Shown one piece after another: positions 36,441 to 49,851 of a stretch of 64,000 bases of DNA. Numbering within the stretch: position 1 is the first letter of the stretch; every line of letters begins with the position of its first letter. Origin of the DNA: Sipunculus nudus (lineage: Eukaryota > Annelida > Sipuncula > Golfingiida > Sipunculidae). Below the pieces are notes generated by a model. The model saw only the letters and a program-made list of their open reading frames with translations. It did not search any database and was not told the DNA's origin. The stretch is from assembly GCA_026874595.1 (NCBI GenBank), contig CM049308.1, positions 52,711,624-52,775,623 of the forward strand, in the 5' to 3' direction. The translations under genes were made by a program, and so were the position numbers.

Positions 36441-36473
36441 ACCAGTCATTTCTCACCCTGTGACATATATATA

Positions 36474-37726
36474 CAGTAGAACGCCTGCTAACGGCCACGC
36501 CTCAATAACGGTCAATACGTCTATAACGGTCAGATTATTCGGTCCCGAATTTTCGACCGTTATATTTCATAATCATTTTGTTTATCAATTACGGTCACTC
36601 CTCTATTCTGTATTACGGCCAGGTTTCTCGGTCCCACAGGCCGGAAAACGCCTCAATTACGGTCAGGGGCAGTGACTCCGTGACATGGACTCAACAAATC
36701 GAGCGGCCACTTCTGACCTCAATATCATTACACAATTGTCCGCTCTCACATATTCCTGTCTGTTGATGAGTGCCTGGAAAAAGGTACTGTGACTGAGTAG
36801 TTTGATCCGTCACCAGCGTCGTCCTACCCCCACACAGCCTCATTAGTATGCACAAAAGTAAGGCATGTGTTCCCACCTGCGTTTATGTTTGTGAATCAGT
36901 CATGCGATCCGGATCTTAAACATGGTGCTTGTCATTTAATTAACGAATGACAACCAGCGGGTCCCGATGATTATGTCATAAAAAAAACGTTAGGCAAACT
37001 GTGGATCTTTAAACTTTCTTTAAAGTCCTTTTGAACACGTACATCAAACGAAAACAGTGCGGCAAACATCGCACAATTTACTCATACATAAATATTTATG
37101 AAGGAAAAATAAACATTGTTACATGTATAAAACGTTACGTATATTCTGTCCCAATAACCTTGACCATTATGGCGACCAAGAAAAGACATGAACTTGCTCT
37201 CAAAGAAAAGGTAGACCTGATCAGAAAGAGTGACGGGGAAAAGCAGTCGACAGCTAGCAGAAATCTATGGTGTCGGCCGTACTCAAATTTTAAACAAACT
37301 TAAGAGGAAGCGAGAGATCATGGAACAGTATGAAGAAAACGCAAATGCCAGTAGATAAAGACAGTGTTTATCTACAGGGAAAGATAAACTGAACGATGTC
37401 ATGTGGCAGTGGTTCAACAAATTTGTACAAATATTATGGATATACAATCTGTTTGTAATTTAATAACAAACACTGTATTTGTATATATTGTTGGTAATTG
37501 TTATAAATAGGGTTGATGTAATTGTAAACATTTTATTTGTTATTGATAACATTAATTATACTTATACTCTGTATATACGTTTAATTAGTTGATTGTAAGA
37601 AAGATTTGAACTTGGTTTCGTGTTACATTTTAACCCCTTTTTCTGGTCAAGTCCTGTATAACGGCCACTCCTGTATTAAGGCCACTGTCATCCAGTCCCG
37701 ATGGTGACCGTTATACAGGCGTTCTA

Positions 37727-37729
<3 letters not shown>
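36474..37729 (+). mobile_element. Tigger/pogo DNA transposon remnant
   Basis: The ends are CAGTAGAACGCCTG and its inverse, flanked by TA and lying in a TA microsatellite. Inside, a plus-strand frame from 37171 reads MATKKRHELALKEKVDLIRK, a CENP-B/Psq-type DNA-binding N-terminus. A frameshift follows, and the continuation (EIYGVGRTQILNKLKRKRE) is in another frame. The remaining transposase, including the DDE domain, is deleted; total length is 1.26 kb. Confidence 0.85.

Positions 37730-37777
<48 letters not shown>
37729..37777. repeat. (TA)n microsatellite
   Basis: A long perfect TA run directly beside the right end of the Tigger-like element, whose target is TA. Confidence 0.95.
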
Positions 37778-37779
<2 letters not shown>

Positions 37780-40700
37780 ATACAAGACAAGCAAAAGGAC
37801 TAGAGGTCTACGGAAATATATTCTCAATATATTTTCTTCCTTGGAGGGGTTTGTGTTTATTCTTGTTTTTCACTTAAATGTCTCAGCTGGCTCCTGATAA
37901 ACCTTGTGTAATTTTGATTGGCATTGGTGTTTAGTAAAAAAAATCATTGAAGTTGCAACTTGATCCCGTTATGCATCTAGGACTCAAAGTGATTTGTGTT
38001 CCAATGTATACCAAATTGAATACCCTTTTCATTGCAGTTTCTGAGAATTCCAAAGGCGGGATGTTGTGAGATCAACTCAGATTTCTCGTTATGGTTGTAT
38101 GAACTGTGCATTATTCAACCAAAATGTACAACAAATTATAGGGAATTTAAGCAATTATATTCACATAAAAAGTATTGATAGGTGCAAGTAAATCTTAAAT
38201 AGAAATCTTCACAAATATGCAGACTGAAAGCTGCGGAGGGAACTAGGTATGATGATCCTAGTTATGCAAGAAGACCAAATCATGGTGTGTGATGGTATTT
38301 ACGCCCAGCGTCATGGTATTTACCAATATCTGCGACAAAGGGGCTCGGCGCGGCGCCACAAACGACGGCAGGAACGGAGCGTAGTTTATGATTTTGCAAC
38401 TTAATGGCAGTCTTCTTGCAGCTTCATGCCAAGACTTTATAGGCATCAATAAAAAACACAAAATTTTAGTTCATGTCAGAATTGCCATAAGTCTGGTATC
38501 ATGGGAAAGTGGTTTTTTACAATAAGGGTGCGCTACCTATATATTAATATATATAATTAATCGAAATATACCAATGAAAGACCAATATGAGACTCGAAAG
38601 ATGCGACAGGAATCAATAACATGAATAGGAATGTATACAATTATGGCTTTGAACAAAAATGTTCAGAACTACCTATATATATATGGGTCCTATTACAGTG
38701 GTTTTATTACTATTACTATTACTATTACTTCTTATTCCATGCATATATTACTAATACTATTACCAGTACATCATTGTTCCATCTAATTCTATTACTATTA
38801 CTATTATTAGGCTTTTATTGTTATTACTATTTATATATAAATACTTACTATAGTAAAAGGGTCTTTTGAAACAGAAATATCTATATTTTATGGAAGATTT
38901 TGCCGGATTTCTGGATTATACCGAAAACGACCTATCACGTGACATGTTTTTGTATATTGCCCTACTGGGACAGCCGCGCAGGTTTTGAAATGAGAAGTTA
39001 CAGGCAGCTTTTGATAATACCACCGAAACAACGGACAAATGTCATACTCGTGCATGACTAGTTCACACGACTACTGTATTTAAGGCGTATACTGGCCCAG
39101 ATATCATTAAAAGCAAACATTCTTCATATATGCTTTTGGCAAGGTTGTTGAAAACGGAAAGTATCATTCAGTACCTAAACCTAGCAGGAATATAATCCAT
39201 ATTGAAATAGGTATGTTTAAACCTTTTGAGAAAATGCCGTATTCATGCTTCTCTGAAGAGTCAAATGATCGGGATAGCAACTTAAATGTCCCGGGCCATC
39301 ACGCCAATGAATTTCATTGAAATTTCGCAAGAATTGATTCATTGGTCAAGGAAGGGAAGATTTTTCAGTGAACACGATAAAATAAAATATATCTGTCTAT
39401 TGAATAATTCCTGATACGTCTCTGATGAATAATCATCCTAATGTGACAGGATGGGCAAGGTATCTCAACCAGAGTGTTTGTCTTTTAGTGACCGTGACGA
39501 AGGCGGAGGTATGCGCTCTCTAAATGTTTTCAATTAGAGAAAAAAACACATTTATTGTAAATAATCAGTCAATTGTTTTATGGTCTTTATAGTTAACGCT
39601 GCCAGGCTAGTTCTGAAGCATAACAATTGAATAATTAATTAATTTTGTTAACATCAAGTAATTTCCGGATAAATCATATCCTTAGAAGTTATTTTATAAA
39701 TATATGTTTATGTATAAATTGTAGTTTATCATTAACGCGTGGACACATCAAGTCATCAGCTTATCTATTTCGTGACAAAGGTTTTATGTTGATGTCATTT
39801 AAAACCTGATCTTTTTTATGTGTGTTTTTTTTCAGAGATGGCAAAGAAACTACTTTCAAGGGACTGCCCGTAAGTTGCCGTTAATATATATATATATACA
39901 TCTGCTGGCCATGTAAGTCGAAAGCGTCGTCAAACGCATTACGTTGGAAAGTCCTGTTCTCCAAAAAAAAAGAAGAAAGAACCAAACTCCTTAATAAACG
40001 AAGCAAATATCTTAACATTTGCAGGCACGACACAGCAAAAACAATCATCCGTAAACAATCACACACATTTACATAAACATACTTCGACAGACACAAATCA
40101 ACACAACTCAGTCGCTGGAGGGTGCCATGTATAGTGCATGGAACCTGCGGATGGTGACAATAATGCTTTGATCTAATACTTATAAAAAAATTTCGCTCAA
40201 CTTTTTTCCTCAGTGTTCTCTATAAACCGCATGGCGTATGACACTGTGTTTTAATTTCAAAGGTTATTTTCCCTGCAGTGACATAGGTGATATGAGGATA
40301 AATAATATTTAATTTACATATAATTTTGAGTGATATTTCCGTTTTTATTCACTTGCACGGAGGTTAGACCGTGCAAAGCCGAACTACCTTCGGCAATGAT
40401 CGGAATGCGTGCATCGTAGTCACTCAACCTCAAAAACATATTTTAAGGACTATTGTTCATATGAATAACGCTTGCTTTCAGTGAGGGATTTGTGCATGTC
40501 TGGCCTTACATTTAACCCAAGCTCTCACCCACGTGCGTGGTCAGTAAAAGTGAAAAAGAGATTTTCTCGCAAAACCTAATTCAAGGTCCCAGTTTCAGGA
40601 TCAGGGGTGGGGTTGGGTGGGGAAGAGTGGTGGTGCGGGTTCCAGGCTTCAAATTTTGTCTAATACGATGACATAAAAAGTTGCGGCGGCTGAAAATGGG

Positions 40701-41240
40701 ATACGGACCCTCTGTATGGACCCATTGGTTCCGCTTCTGCTACTTACGAGGTATGCATATTTCTGTTTCTTTCTTCAGAAACAGTTTCCTTGCAACGTAC
40801 ATTTAATTAATCTTTCATGTGTTCCTCACATCAGCCTAATCGTTATACGTCAATCGATAGAATCCAGTCAAATATAAAAAAAAAACCTAAATGCCCCCGC
40901 GTCTCATTCCGGTTCGCAATATAAACATCACTGATCAGGTCTCCAAGGTAAACATACCGGTGTAGGAATTTCTTGCAACAAGCACAGCGCCACAAAATAA
41001 ATGTAAAACATATGTATATATCTTATTGAGACAGTATCCCACTGAAAACCTAAATTTTATTTTTTACTTTTAGAATAAAAAATGAGCCAACATTCCACAT
41101 CTCAGTTAATATATCTCACCTACCCCGGTAAAAAGCCCGGTATACCGGGTTTATCAGCTAGTGTATTTATAAACTTATAGCAGCTCTACTTTTTAGGTAT
41201 ACTGAGAACTTTGATCCTGGAACGGAAACCAACCATTTCA
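37778..41240. other. Intergenic DNA, no gene seen
   Basis: AT-rich, with a TATTAC-type simple repeat at about 38700-38840. The short open frames here, including the tyrosine-rich one at 38621-38869, are products of simple repeats or have no recognisable domain. Confidence 0.5.

Positions 41241-41242
<2 letters not shown>

Positions 41243-41295
<53 letters not shown>
41243..41295. repeat. (TA)n microsatellite
   Basis: About 26 TA units. Confidence 0.95.
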
Positions 41296-41296
<1 letters not shown>

Positions 41297-41590
41297 CTAC
41301 GAATAATGATCGAGAAACAAGAAGAAATAAAACGCCTGTGTTGGTATGACACCACTCAACAGATGTCGCCACATCCACATCTGATCACATCCAAGTCCCT
41401 GTCGCAAGCGCACATAATCCACAAAGAATGGTCCAAGATGTAATCAGGCCCAAACTAGTCAAATACTTGACAGTTATTGGTGTTCCTTGGCACAGCATAA
41501 TCATTCAGCCTCTTTCATGTGAATTCGGTTTCCATACATCTGATGTATCTCGATCCGACTGCTAAAACGTTTGTAGCCCTGGAACAGGAG

Positions 41591-41638
41591 TCTCTCTCTT
41601 CCTCCTCCTCCCCCCCCCCCCCTCTCTCTCTCTCTCTT
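41591..41638. repeat. (CT)n / poly-C tract
   Basis: CT and CCT repeats with a 12-base C run. Confidence 0.95.
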
Positions 41639-41799
41639 TTCGTTAATAGGCCTATCCGAGAAACAGCAGTGTTAAAACGATGTCAAATACTGATGTGTAA
41701 TCGAACGTCCCATGGTTTTCTCCTTTAAAATTACTGCATATTACGTATTAAAACTTCAAGAATTAACCTTTGTGAAAAAAATGACAAAGCAAAGACCCC

Positions 41800-42690
41800 G
41801 AAAGTGCAATGCACCGGATAGTCCGGTCTCGAGTCCACTTTTTAAGGAATTCGGGCTCAGCATGGACTCGAGGGTTCTCGACTACACCTTGTACCCGGTA
41901 AGGACTCGAGAAATCAAGCCGAGTCCATCTCAAATCCAATAGTCGAATGACTCATATTATAAACACTAATGTACATGTGCGAACCACTAACAGAATATTA
42001 CAACATAATAACGCTGTATATAAAACCGCTTTGTTCATCACGGGGAGCTATAAATGTAATTGACAATCAGAGTAAAGTGAACTAACCTTGAAACATGCAT
42101 GATAATCTGTACGCTCTTTACAAAGCGCTTTACCCATAGGCCAACTACCTATATCGTAACCGCTGTTTGTTATGACCTTGTATCCTGAACCTCTACACCA
42201 GAGGGGAGCACTGTATTTTGGTCAAATCAGATGAGACCCTGTGCTGGAAGACAAAACGGTTTACCAGCCAAGCGAGGAATACACGGAGCCAATTTCGTTT
42301 TGAGTGACAGCTCATCGCCCCATCGACCGTTTGAACAGGCCAGAGGCTCAGAGAGAATTGCCCCGCACGTGGTTTCTGGGCGGAGCCTGATACCTGCCCA
42401 GTGTTTGTTGACTTGCATTTGGTTGGCTGCTTGTCACATCAGCAGTTTTTTACAGCAGACAGGCCCATGTGCACCACCTGGTGTTTAAGTGCATCATAAA
42501 CGGTCAAAGCAGGCAGCGGGAAAATCAGAAGCTTCTTTAGAAGCGCAAGATTTCCGCTGCCTCGGGAGCGTAGATAATCTGAATTTTCCATATTAAATTG
42601 CTTTTGAAGGAAATATTTTTTTGACTCGGAATTCGACTTTGGTTCTTAATGACTCAGACTCGAAGGACGTGGACTTGGACTCGTTCAAGT
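41800..42690. repeat. Segment bounded by GACTCG-rich arrays
   Basis: GACTCG or its complement recurs at about 41825-41930 and again at about 42620-42685, flanking roughly 650 bp without such words. Subterminal clusters of one short word are typical of non-autonomous hAT-like elements. Termini and target duplication were not found. Confidence 0.35.
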
Positions 42691-42960
42691 GCGTGGATCA
42701 GAATTGCTTCAAGGAAAATTACATAAACCTTGGTGTTTTTGTGGTAAGGTCTTCACGGAAAAGGTATTACATGTATTTTTTTAACCAGCAGCATGTGAAA
42801 TGTAAATTGAAGGTGTTTCCCTGAATTAAAGCAAACTTTGATTTTAAAGTTTGACAGTCGAGACCAGTAGTCCCGGTCGTCCCACAGTTCCCAAACAGAA
42901 GAGGTTCATTTTGAGTAGAAACGACATCTGGCGGGAAAGCGTGAACAAAGCTTCTGGAAA
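42680..42960 (+). repeat. Dispersed repeat R, copy 2
   Basis: Same ordered blocks as 32395-32670. Its left side overlaps the GACTCG-rich array, which the other copies lack. Confidence 0.6.
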
Positions 42961-43487
42961 GCTCCGGACGACTTATTTACATCGGACGCAGTATGCTATA
43001 TTTAGCTCGTGTCTGGCGCCAGGATTCATTCGCTTAAACACTTGCTATAGCAGAGGTAAAGTGAATCAATTTAATACGTGTATGTACTTATAATGTTTCT
43101 TTTGTTGAATAAAAACATGCGTTATTCCTTGCCTCTAAAACTAAAACGGCGTGATTGAATCATAAACACACTGGATGACCTTCAGGTGGGCAAACCCTTA
43201 CCAAATTTAGGTACGGATGTAATGTACCTATACGATCTGGAATCTATTAACATTTCCATAATTATATCTTCTAATATAACTCTTACGAACAGGCCGATAT
43301 ATTTTCATGCATTTATTCCTGACTGTTGTGCGGTCCTCAGTCTTACTAATAATATGCCTATTGCCATAATGTTAAAGTAAATGTATTTCAATTTTAGATA
43401 AAAAAATACCATATTTGTTCTGAGGCAATCTACTTTATCACTCAAAGGTCATTCAAACATTCATGATCAGGTTTGAGGACAAGAACT

Positions 43488-43885
43488 TTTATTTTCCAAA
43501 ACTATTCAACCGGCTCTGGGGCAGAGGACAGAACTCAACGCCGGGAGGACGTGAGTTCGAATCTCAGCCGAGGCGGTGAGATTTTTCATGGTCGGCCCCT
43601 ACCCAGGGTAAGCGCCTTGAAGGCCTGATCGGAAGACCGTGCCCAATGACCGTGTTTCACTCACAAACGAGTGCACCTTTCGCGGGTTTCTAGGTGTTAT
43701 GACAATTACACGCCCAAGGCCCGCAGGTGAAGTAGGCACCGGGCTTTGTTACCACCAGGATATAAAATAAGAGGAAGCAGTGTTACTGCCCAAGCTGTCA
43801 CGTAGTCGGAAACCGGAATGGAATTCTGCAGATGTACATATACCTAGAGTTAAGCTAGAATTTAAAAATAGAGGCGGTTACTTCC
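43488..43885 (+). mobile_element. tRNA-derived SINE, family 1, copy 1
   Basis: Head with B box GAGTTCGAATCTC near 43552, then a body shared with 58360-58702: GCCGAGGCGGTGAGAT, TATAAAATAAGAGGAAGC and TCTGCAGATGTACATA. It ends in an A-rich tract near 43890-43916. Confidence 0.7.
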
Positions 43886-43919
43886 AACAAAAAAAAAGTA
43901 AAAAAAAAAAAAAAAACTG

Positions 43920-45200
43920 TACAGTTGTTAGAACATTTTCTGGTTGATTCCGTATGTATAATTCAAAATGTTTCAAACAACTGTTAGTCAAATGTTATAC
44001 ATGCGCAGTTTTGTTAATATATTCCTTTCGTATGGTACCAGAAAGCGAGTCATTTATCTTAACAAAAAAGACAACGGATCTCAGAACCTAATAGTCTTAT
44101 ATCGTGGTCTTCGACCTTTTTCGTATTAACAGCAGCCTGAAGCTATCACGGAGTAACTACTGCATTAGGTTGAAATATACACTGCAGCCGACGTCGTCCC
44201 TAGAATCATTATTCTAAATGAAAGCAACCATCCCACCGTCTCTATGGCCTCTTTTTTTCGGCCACAGAGAACAGAGTCAATATCAAAGATAGTTTTCACA
44301 TCAAGATTCGCATCAAGTTTTCCCATCGTGAAAACCTATAAATTACCCATGTCGCATCATCGTCTTAAATGTACAGCATCATTGCTGTAAGGCCAATCAG
44401 TCCTTTAAACCAAACCTTGTTTTCATAAACATTGACATTAACGGATAGGAACAGGAAGGCCATGGTCGTCTATAGCTAGGAACCCGCCATATACTCCCCG
44501 GGAGTGTTGGCTGGTATTGGATGAAGACAGGACGGATCCCCAGGCTGTCATTTTGATCTGGTCTGACAGTGAGCCACTTAGACCGTAAACTAACGACATT
44601 ACAAGCCGGTCACTGTGGGATTAAATCCGCCATCTCTCTTGGAAGACCACGGGTGCTCTTAATGTATGGACCGAAGAAACGGGTTTTAATGTTTCATGGA
44701 AAGGGGGATATACCTCTTGATGGCTTGAGATTACGTGGATATACTGACCGTTAGAGTATACATGGCCATGTTTAGCGATTTCATCAACACTTACGTGTCC
44801 AAAATGTTTAGCCTTATCGTTTACAGCCAAATAAATGTTTCTTTATCACAAAAACATATATTTTTTTAAAACTTTTTATCCGTTGTCAACCCAGTTTATA
44901 AATTGCTGTTATATATTATTGGAATTTGCACATTTAATTTTACTTTGAGTGAAATTTTCAGTTTCAGTTAATCTATTCTGATTTGGTCATATTTCAAAAT
45001 ATAATTATACCATTAATTATTTAATCGATGTTTTTTCTGCATTATTACTTAAAGCTCCATCAAGTAAAATAAGATAAACTATATTCCCAACATAAACCCT
45101 GTAATAGGTAACATACCAAGTCTATCCATATCTATGTGGCTTATGGATTTCTTTTGACCACATTTAGAGCAGTGGTGTGCAAAATATATTACAAGAAATA
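43920..45200. other. No gene seen
   Basis: Intergenic DNA. The short frame at 44569-44754 has no recognisable domain. Confidence 0.4.
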
Positions 45201-45209
45201 TGAATTCTA

Positions 45210-45428
45210 GGGAATACAAGCCTCCGCCATGTGGACATTCACTTATTCGGCCATTATTCTCAGGTGTAATCGTACATAAGTGCCTGTACGTTTGTGAATA
45301 TTCCTTGATGATGTTCCTGAATTCGGGTTAGGTGCTTAATACACACCAAAATCTAATACATACCTTCTTGGCCCATTCTCGAGGTGCCCTGGGAATCTCA
45401 TGAGATCCCATTAATGAGTGCGTGGAAC

Positions 45429-45459
<31 letters not shown>

Positions 45460-45500
45460 GAATAGGGACGAACGCACACCCTCCTGGCGAAGACAATAAG
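45210..45500 (+). repeat. Dispersed repeat S, copy 1
   Basis: Shares GTGAATATTCCTTGATGA, the following GTTCCTGAAT, a TAGCCCATTC-like word and a CA microsatellite (45429-45458) in the same order with 59440-59720. Confidence 0.6.
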
Positions 45501-46189
45501 AACTCAAGGGATAAGCCCCTCGGTCCTGAAATATTGAAAGATTAGGTGACTGTTTTTTTTTCCTGTCCCTAGCTTCAAACGATAAAACATGTCGAGTTAG
45601 ATTTTCATGTTGTAAACGATGTGTACGATATAAGTTGGATAACAATATGTCGGGTCGGGTTATAAATCGGAAATTTATTATTGAGTCACCTACCACCATA
45701 TCTCGGGTGGGTCAGTACTACATAAAATAACCTCCCTGAACGTATTAAAAAAAATGCGTCGGGTGACGCTGAGGATGTATTTTCCATCATAGGCTGGTAA
45801 ATTTCAGGTCGTATCCGGGGAACATACTGCAGACAGGAGCCGCTGAATCAGTCGGCCCCGACTTTTTGACAAGGATAATGTATTGTCACAACATGATAAC
45901 CAGCTAAAACACAGTTAAGAAAGCCAACTAACGGAGGATCGAAGCACTGCTTTTTATTTTTGGAAGCAAGTAGAACTGTCAAATTGTAAATTGCAAAATT
46001 AGCAAAATTATGTGAAGTGCCACCTTTTCCGTGGATGCCTACATCGTTATTTCCATGCAATAAAGTTTAATTTGATCGTTTAGTCACCGGTAATATAAAG
46101 TTGAAACTGTGGTGCCAAGAAATATATGCGGATTTATACTTCTCCATGAACAACCGTGCAATAGACAATAAACTGAACATGACATATAT

Positions 46190-46194
46190 ATGTG

Positions 46195-46226
<32 letters not shown>
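46190..46226. repeat. (TG)n microsatellite
   Basis: TG run with one interruption. Confidence 0.95.
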
Positions 46227-46809
46227 CTGGTCCCAGTCATTTCAAATAAACATTCACACGTTAAGAAATGAAACGCAGTACTTATAATTGCATGTTCATA
46301 TACATATATATGTGGGGTTGCAAGTATTTATAACATTTACATTAAAGCTATAGTTTGCGTCATCTGCTGAAACCATACACCTAAAAAACAGAGACCGATG
46401 TATTTAAGCTCTAAGTGCAAATGGATTATCTCTGAGATCCTCAGACAGAGGGCTTCATAAAGGAATATTTCAATAACCAGCTCCGTTTCCATTCATACAC
46501 TGCATTACACATAAACCTTGTATCAATAATGAGTCATAAGTGAGAATATTAACAAACGATACTGTCAACATAAAATTTCCAGTGATCATAGTAATGGTTC
46601 AGTGCAGATGCTAGGTGTCCCAAAGGTCACTGAGGAATTTATACCGGAGAGTTGCGTATCAAGTCGTGAATAACGGTGTGGTTTATTGACAATCTTACAG
46701 CCTATAAATCAGTGAACCACGTGGACTGGTTTATCTTCTTAAAGTAGTCAAGTCGTAAAGTGCAGATTCCGCGAGAAGTTTTTTTAGCAGAACCTGTGAG
46801 CTGATGCGA

Positions 46810-48700
46810 TGGTGCGGCGTCGTCCGTCGTGCGTCAGTGCGTCGTCTGTACGTTAACCATAGCTATCTCAAAAACGGCACATGATAGCATCACCAATTAT
46901 TTTGCAAATGATCAGTTATCTGAAAAAAGTTTATCGGATTTTGTTAATTTTTTTTTTCTAACTGCATTTTCTTGGATTTGGGGGGGGGGGGGGGAAGCTG
47001 AAAAAGCTTTTAAAATCTTCTTCTCCGAAACTGTCCAGCCAAATTGTCCAATATTTTACAGAAATAACCCCTAGAACAATCTTTCTCAAGTTTGTTCGAA
47101 TGCTTCCAGTTCGGAGATTTCAGGCCGAGTTACGGGAGGTTGAACTTTGTCATCTATCCAAAAATTTCAATCTCAGAAACGGCTTGAGCTATCATCACCA
47201 AAATTTATGCAAATGTTGGTCACATGAGTCATATCTGAAATTGAGGTATTGGTGGCGCCACCTTCATCGGCCTTTTCTGTACGGGGTCTTCCGTGCCTGT
47301 TTCACACTGAGGGCTTCAAAAAACTTCTTCTCTGAAACCATATGGCCAAATTTCTTAATATCGCACAGAAATGATATCTTAGGGTAGTGCTTTCTTAAGT
47401 TTGTTCATATGGTCTCTGTTCAGTGACTTTTTGCTAAGTTATGGGAAGCTGATTTTAGTCATATGCCATAACAGCCCATTTTAGCTCAGTGGCTACAAAG
47501 ATCTTCTTCTCAAAAACCACTTGTCCAAATTCTTAAATCTCACACATAAATTATCCTCAGATGATGATAATTCAAGTTAATTCATATGGTTTTGGTTCAG
47601 TGCTTCTTGGCTGAGTTACGGGAAGCTGAACTTAGCCAGTTTGCTGTATATACATGAGTTATAAACCTGCAAAACGTCTTTCGACTGACGCCACTGAAGC
47701 CACTTTGTTTAATATTTAACAAAAATATTCTTCACAATAATTCTTATGATAATTGTCTCCAATGGTTCCACATGAATGATTTTTGGCTGAATTATGGAGA
47801 TTGAATTGAGTCATCTTACCATATATGTTAGCTGTGTGATGCTGTTACATCTATACTTGCACCAGTTTATCAACATCTATTACATCATGCCACTATTTAG
47901 ATTTCAGGTTATCAGTGGTTAATATTGATAAGAATTTTTTTAAAAGCTTAAAAAAAACAGATTTATGATTTAAATTATTCATCATATCAGGCAATGTTCC
48001 AATGACGGATATTCAGCTCACTGTGGCTATATAAAGACGACTCTACATGGATTATAACTGATTGGTATTCATACTCAACTTAATTCAAGAATTTGCCATC
48101 AATCAGGTGTATCAAAATTATAAGTTTGCATTCAGTATGCATCTGTGATAATTTTTAATTATTCCTGATTTCTTTTTTTTATAAAATGTCAGCTGAAAAG
48201 TAATTTTATTGAGAAAATTAATTTCAAAGTTTTTTTTTAAGTAGAGTCCACTTTTGTGTACTTGCTTTACCATTGGCAGATTGCCAGTGCCTTGATGTTT
48301 GCCATAGCCAAGATGATGTCAGCTCTATAAATTATTTTGGCACAAGGCCATGATTTGAAGAAGTGCAGCCAGGTATAGATCAAGAGTTCACTCAGTGCAG
48401 TAGCTGCATTCTATTTATAGCTTTGGCAGACTGCCCACTGCATCAGATTTGGCACCAAGGTTTAGCCTGGATCTATTAATAGCATTGGCAGACTGCCAAC
48501 TGTGTCAGATTATGCAAGAGGTCAAGAGTTCATTCAGTGCATCCAGGTGCAGGTCAAGAGTTCACTCAGTGTATTAGCTTGAGCCAGCAATTTGTCACAG
48601 TTCACTCGGGGGCATATGCCTTACTCACCTGAGCCTGGTCAGCCCAGCGCATCAAACTCAAAAGAAGTTTGATGTATTGGCCTGATATTTTGACCTGTCT
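46810..48700 (+). repeat. Complex degenerate repeat region
   Basis: It begins with a CGTC-rich stretch, then several 170-310 bp spaced copies of an AAGTTTGTTC...GAGTTACGGGA...TTGAA pattern (about 47087, 47396, 47574, 47745) and later copies of GTCAAGAGTTCACTCAGTG (about 48377, 48518, 48554). Frames at 46829-47074 and 47100-47387 derive from this repeat. Confidence 0.6.
48273..48499. promoter_or_regulatory. Three NFI-like palindromes
   Basis: TTGGCAGATTGCCAG (48273), TTGGCAGACTGCCCA (48423) and TTGGCAGACTGCCAA (48485). The last is a perfect NFI half-site palindrome with 5-bp spacing. They lie in repeat DNA, so regulatory use is unproven. Confidence 0.35.
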
Positions 48701-48899
48701 ATGCGTCTTCGGTTGCTTTTTCGTTCACAAGACAGGTGTAGCCACCTACATTGACTTTTCCACAGTGTATGTGCCAGCTTATTTCCACTGCTTAAGAATT
48801 GGATACATCAGCCTCAAATTGTTTATACATATCGGGTGGCCTTATAGTGTACAAGACTGGTGGCGCCACCTACAATAATTTTTGCCCAGTGAATGTCCC

Positions 48900-49792
48900 T
48901 GCTTATTTCGTGCTTATGTGTGCACCCATGCCAGAATTTCCGCAGTGATGTTTGTGTAATTGTTTCTTGTTTAAAATGTTTAGTACTTGCATTGTTCATA
49001 TACATATTACACATGTACTTGAAAAGTAATGGTCCAGCATGAAAGCATTATACCTTGTGTAATCCCATTGCACAGGTTCGCATTAGGCATGTAGGCCTTG
49101 TTTATTGCTGAAAGCAAGCGTTGCTTAATTTACTTACATGTCATTGAAACACATCGCATCTAGGGCTTTGTTTCAGGAGGAACTGGAGTATTCCTGCTAA
49201 CTGTTTTAGGGTGGGAGGACATAATACCTTTTCTCCCCTCCCTTTTAACAGGCATCAAACACACTGTTTAAATTTGGAATAATTCCGTCAGTCACTTAAT
49301 AGCTTCATCTCTTGTCCTCATTAATCGTTTTTGGGGTTTCATATTTATCAAATTTAAGATAATGCCCATATTAAACGAATCGTCATGAATTTTAGCCTAT
49401 GTTGTTGAACATAATATGTAAAATATGAATAATTTAGTGCTGAAAAAATTATTTTTATAAAGAAAACATGTTTCATAACACAGTGTGAGTAAAGAAAGTA
49501 TGATACTTTTGGAAATAAATTTTGTCCTGTTTCTTTTGGTGGGTTAGTCGTCTTGAGGAGGTTTTGAGCGATTGTCCTCATATCTAGGAGTGTGTGTGTG
49601 CTGGGGGGGGGGGGGGGGGGTTCTGTCAGGTCCGGACCCGCTCGACCCCTCCCCTGGATCCTTTTCTAAAACTGATCCTTTACCTTTAGTAGTAAAGATG
49701 AGTCACTGTTTCCTATATTTGATATAAAACATATCTTTTATGACACGAAAAAATATATCGTTTCAGTATGTATATACTCGGTTTTGTTAAAA

Positions 49793-49851
<59 letters not shown>

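Noticed and set aside
38621-38869. Tyrosine-rich 82-codon frame
   Set aside because: Produced by a TATTAC simple repeat.
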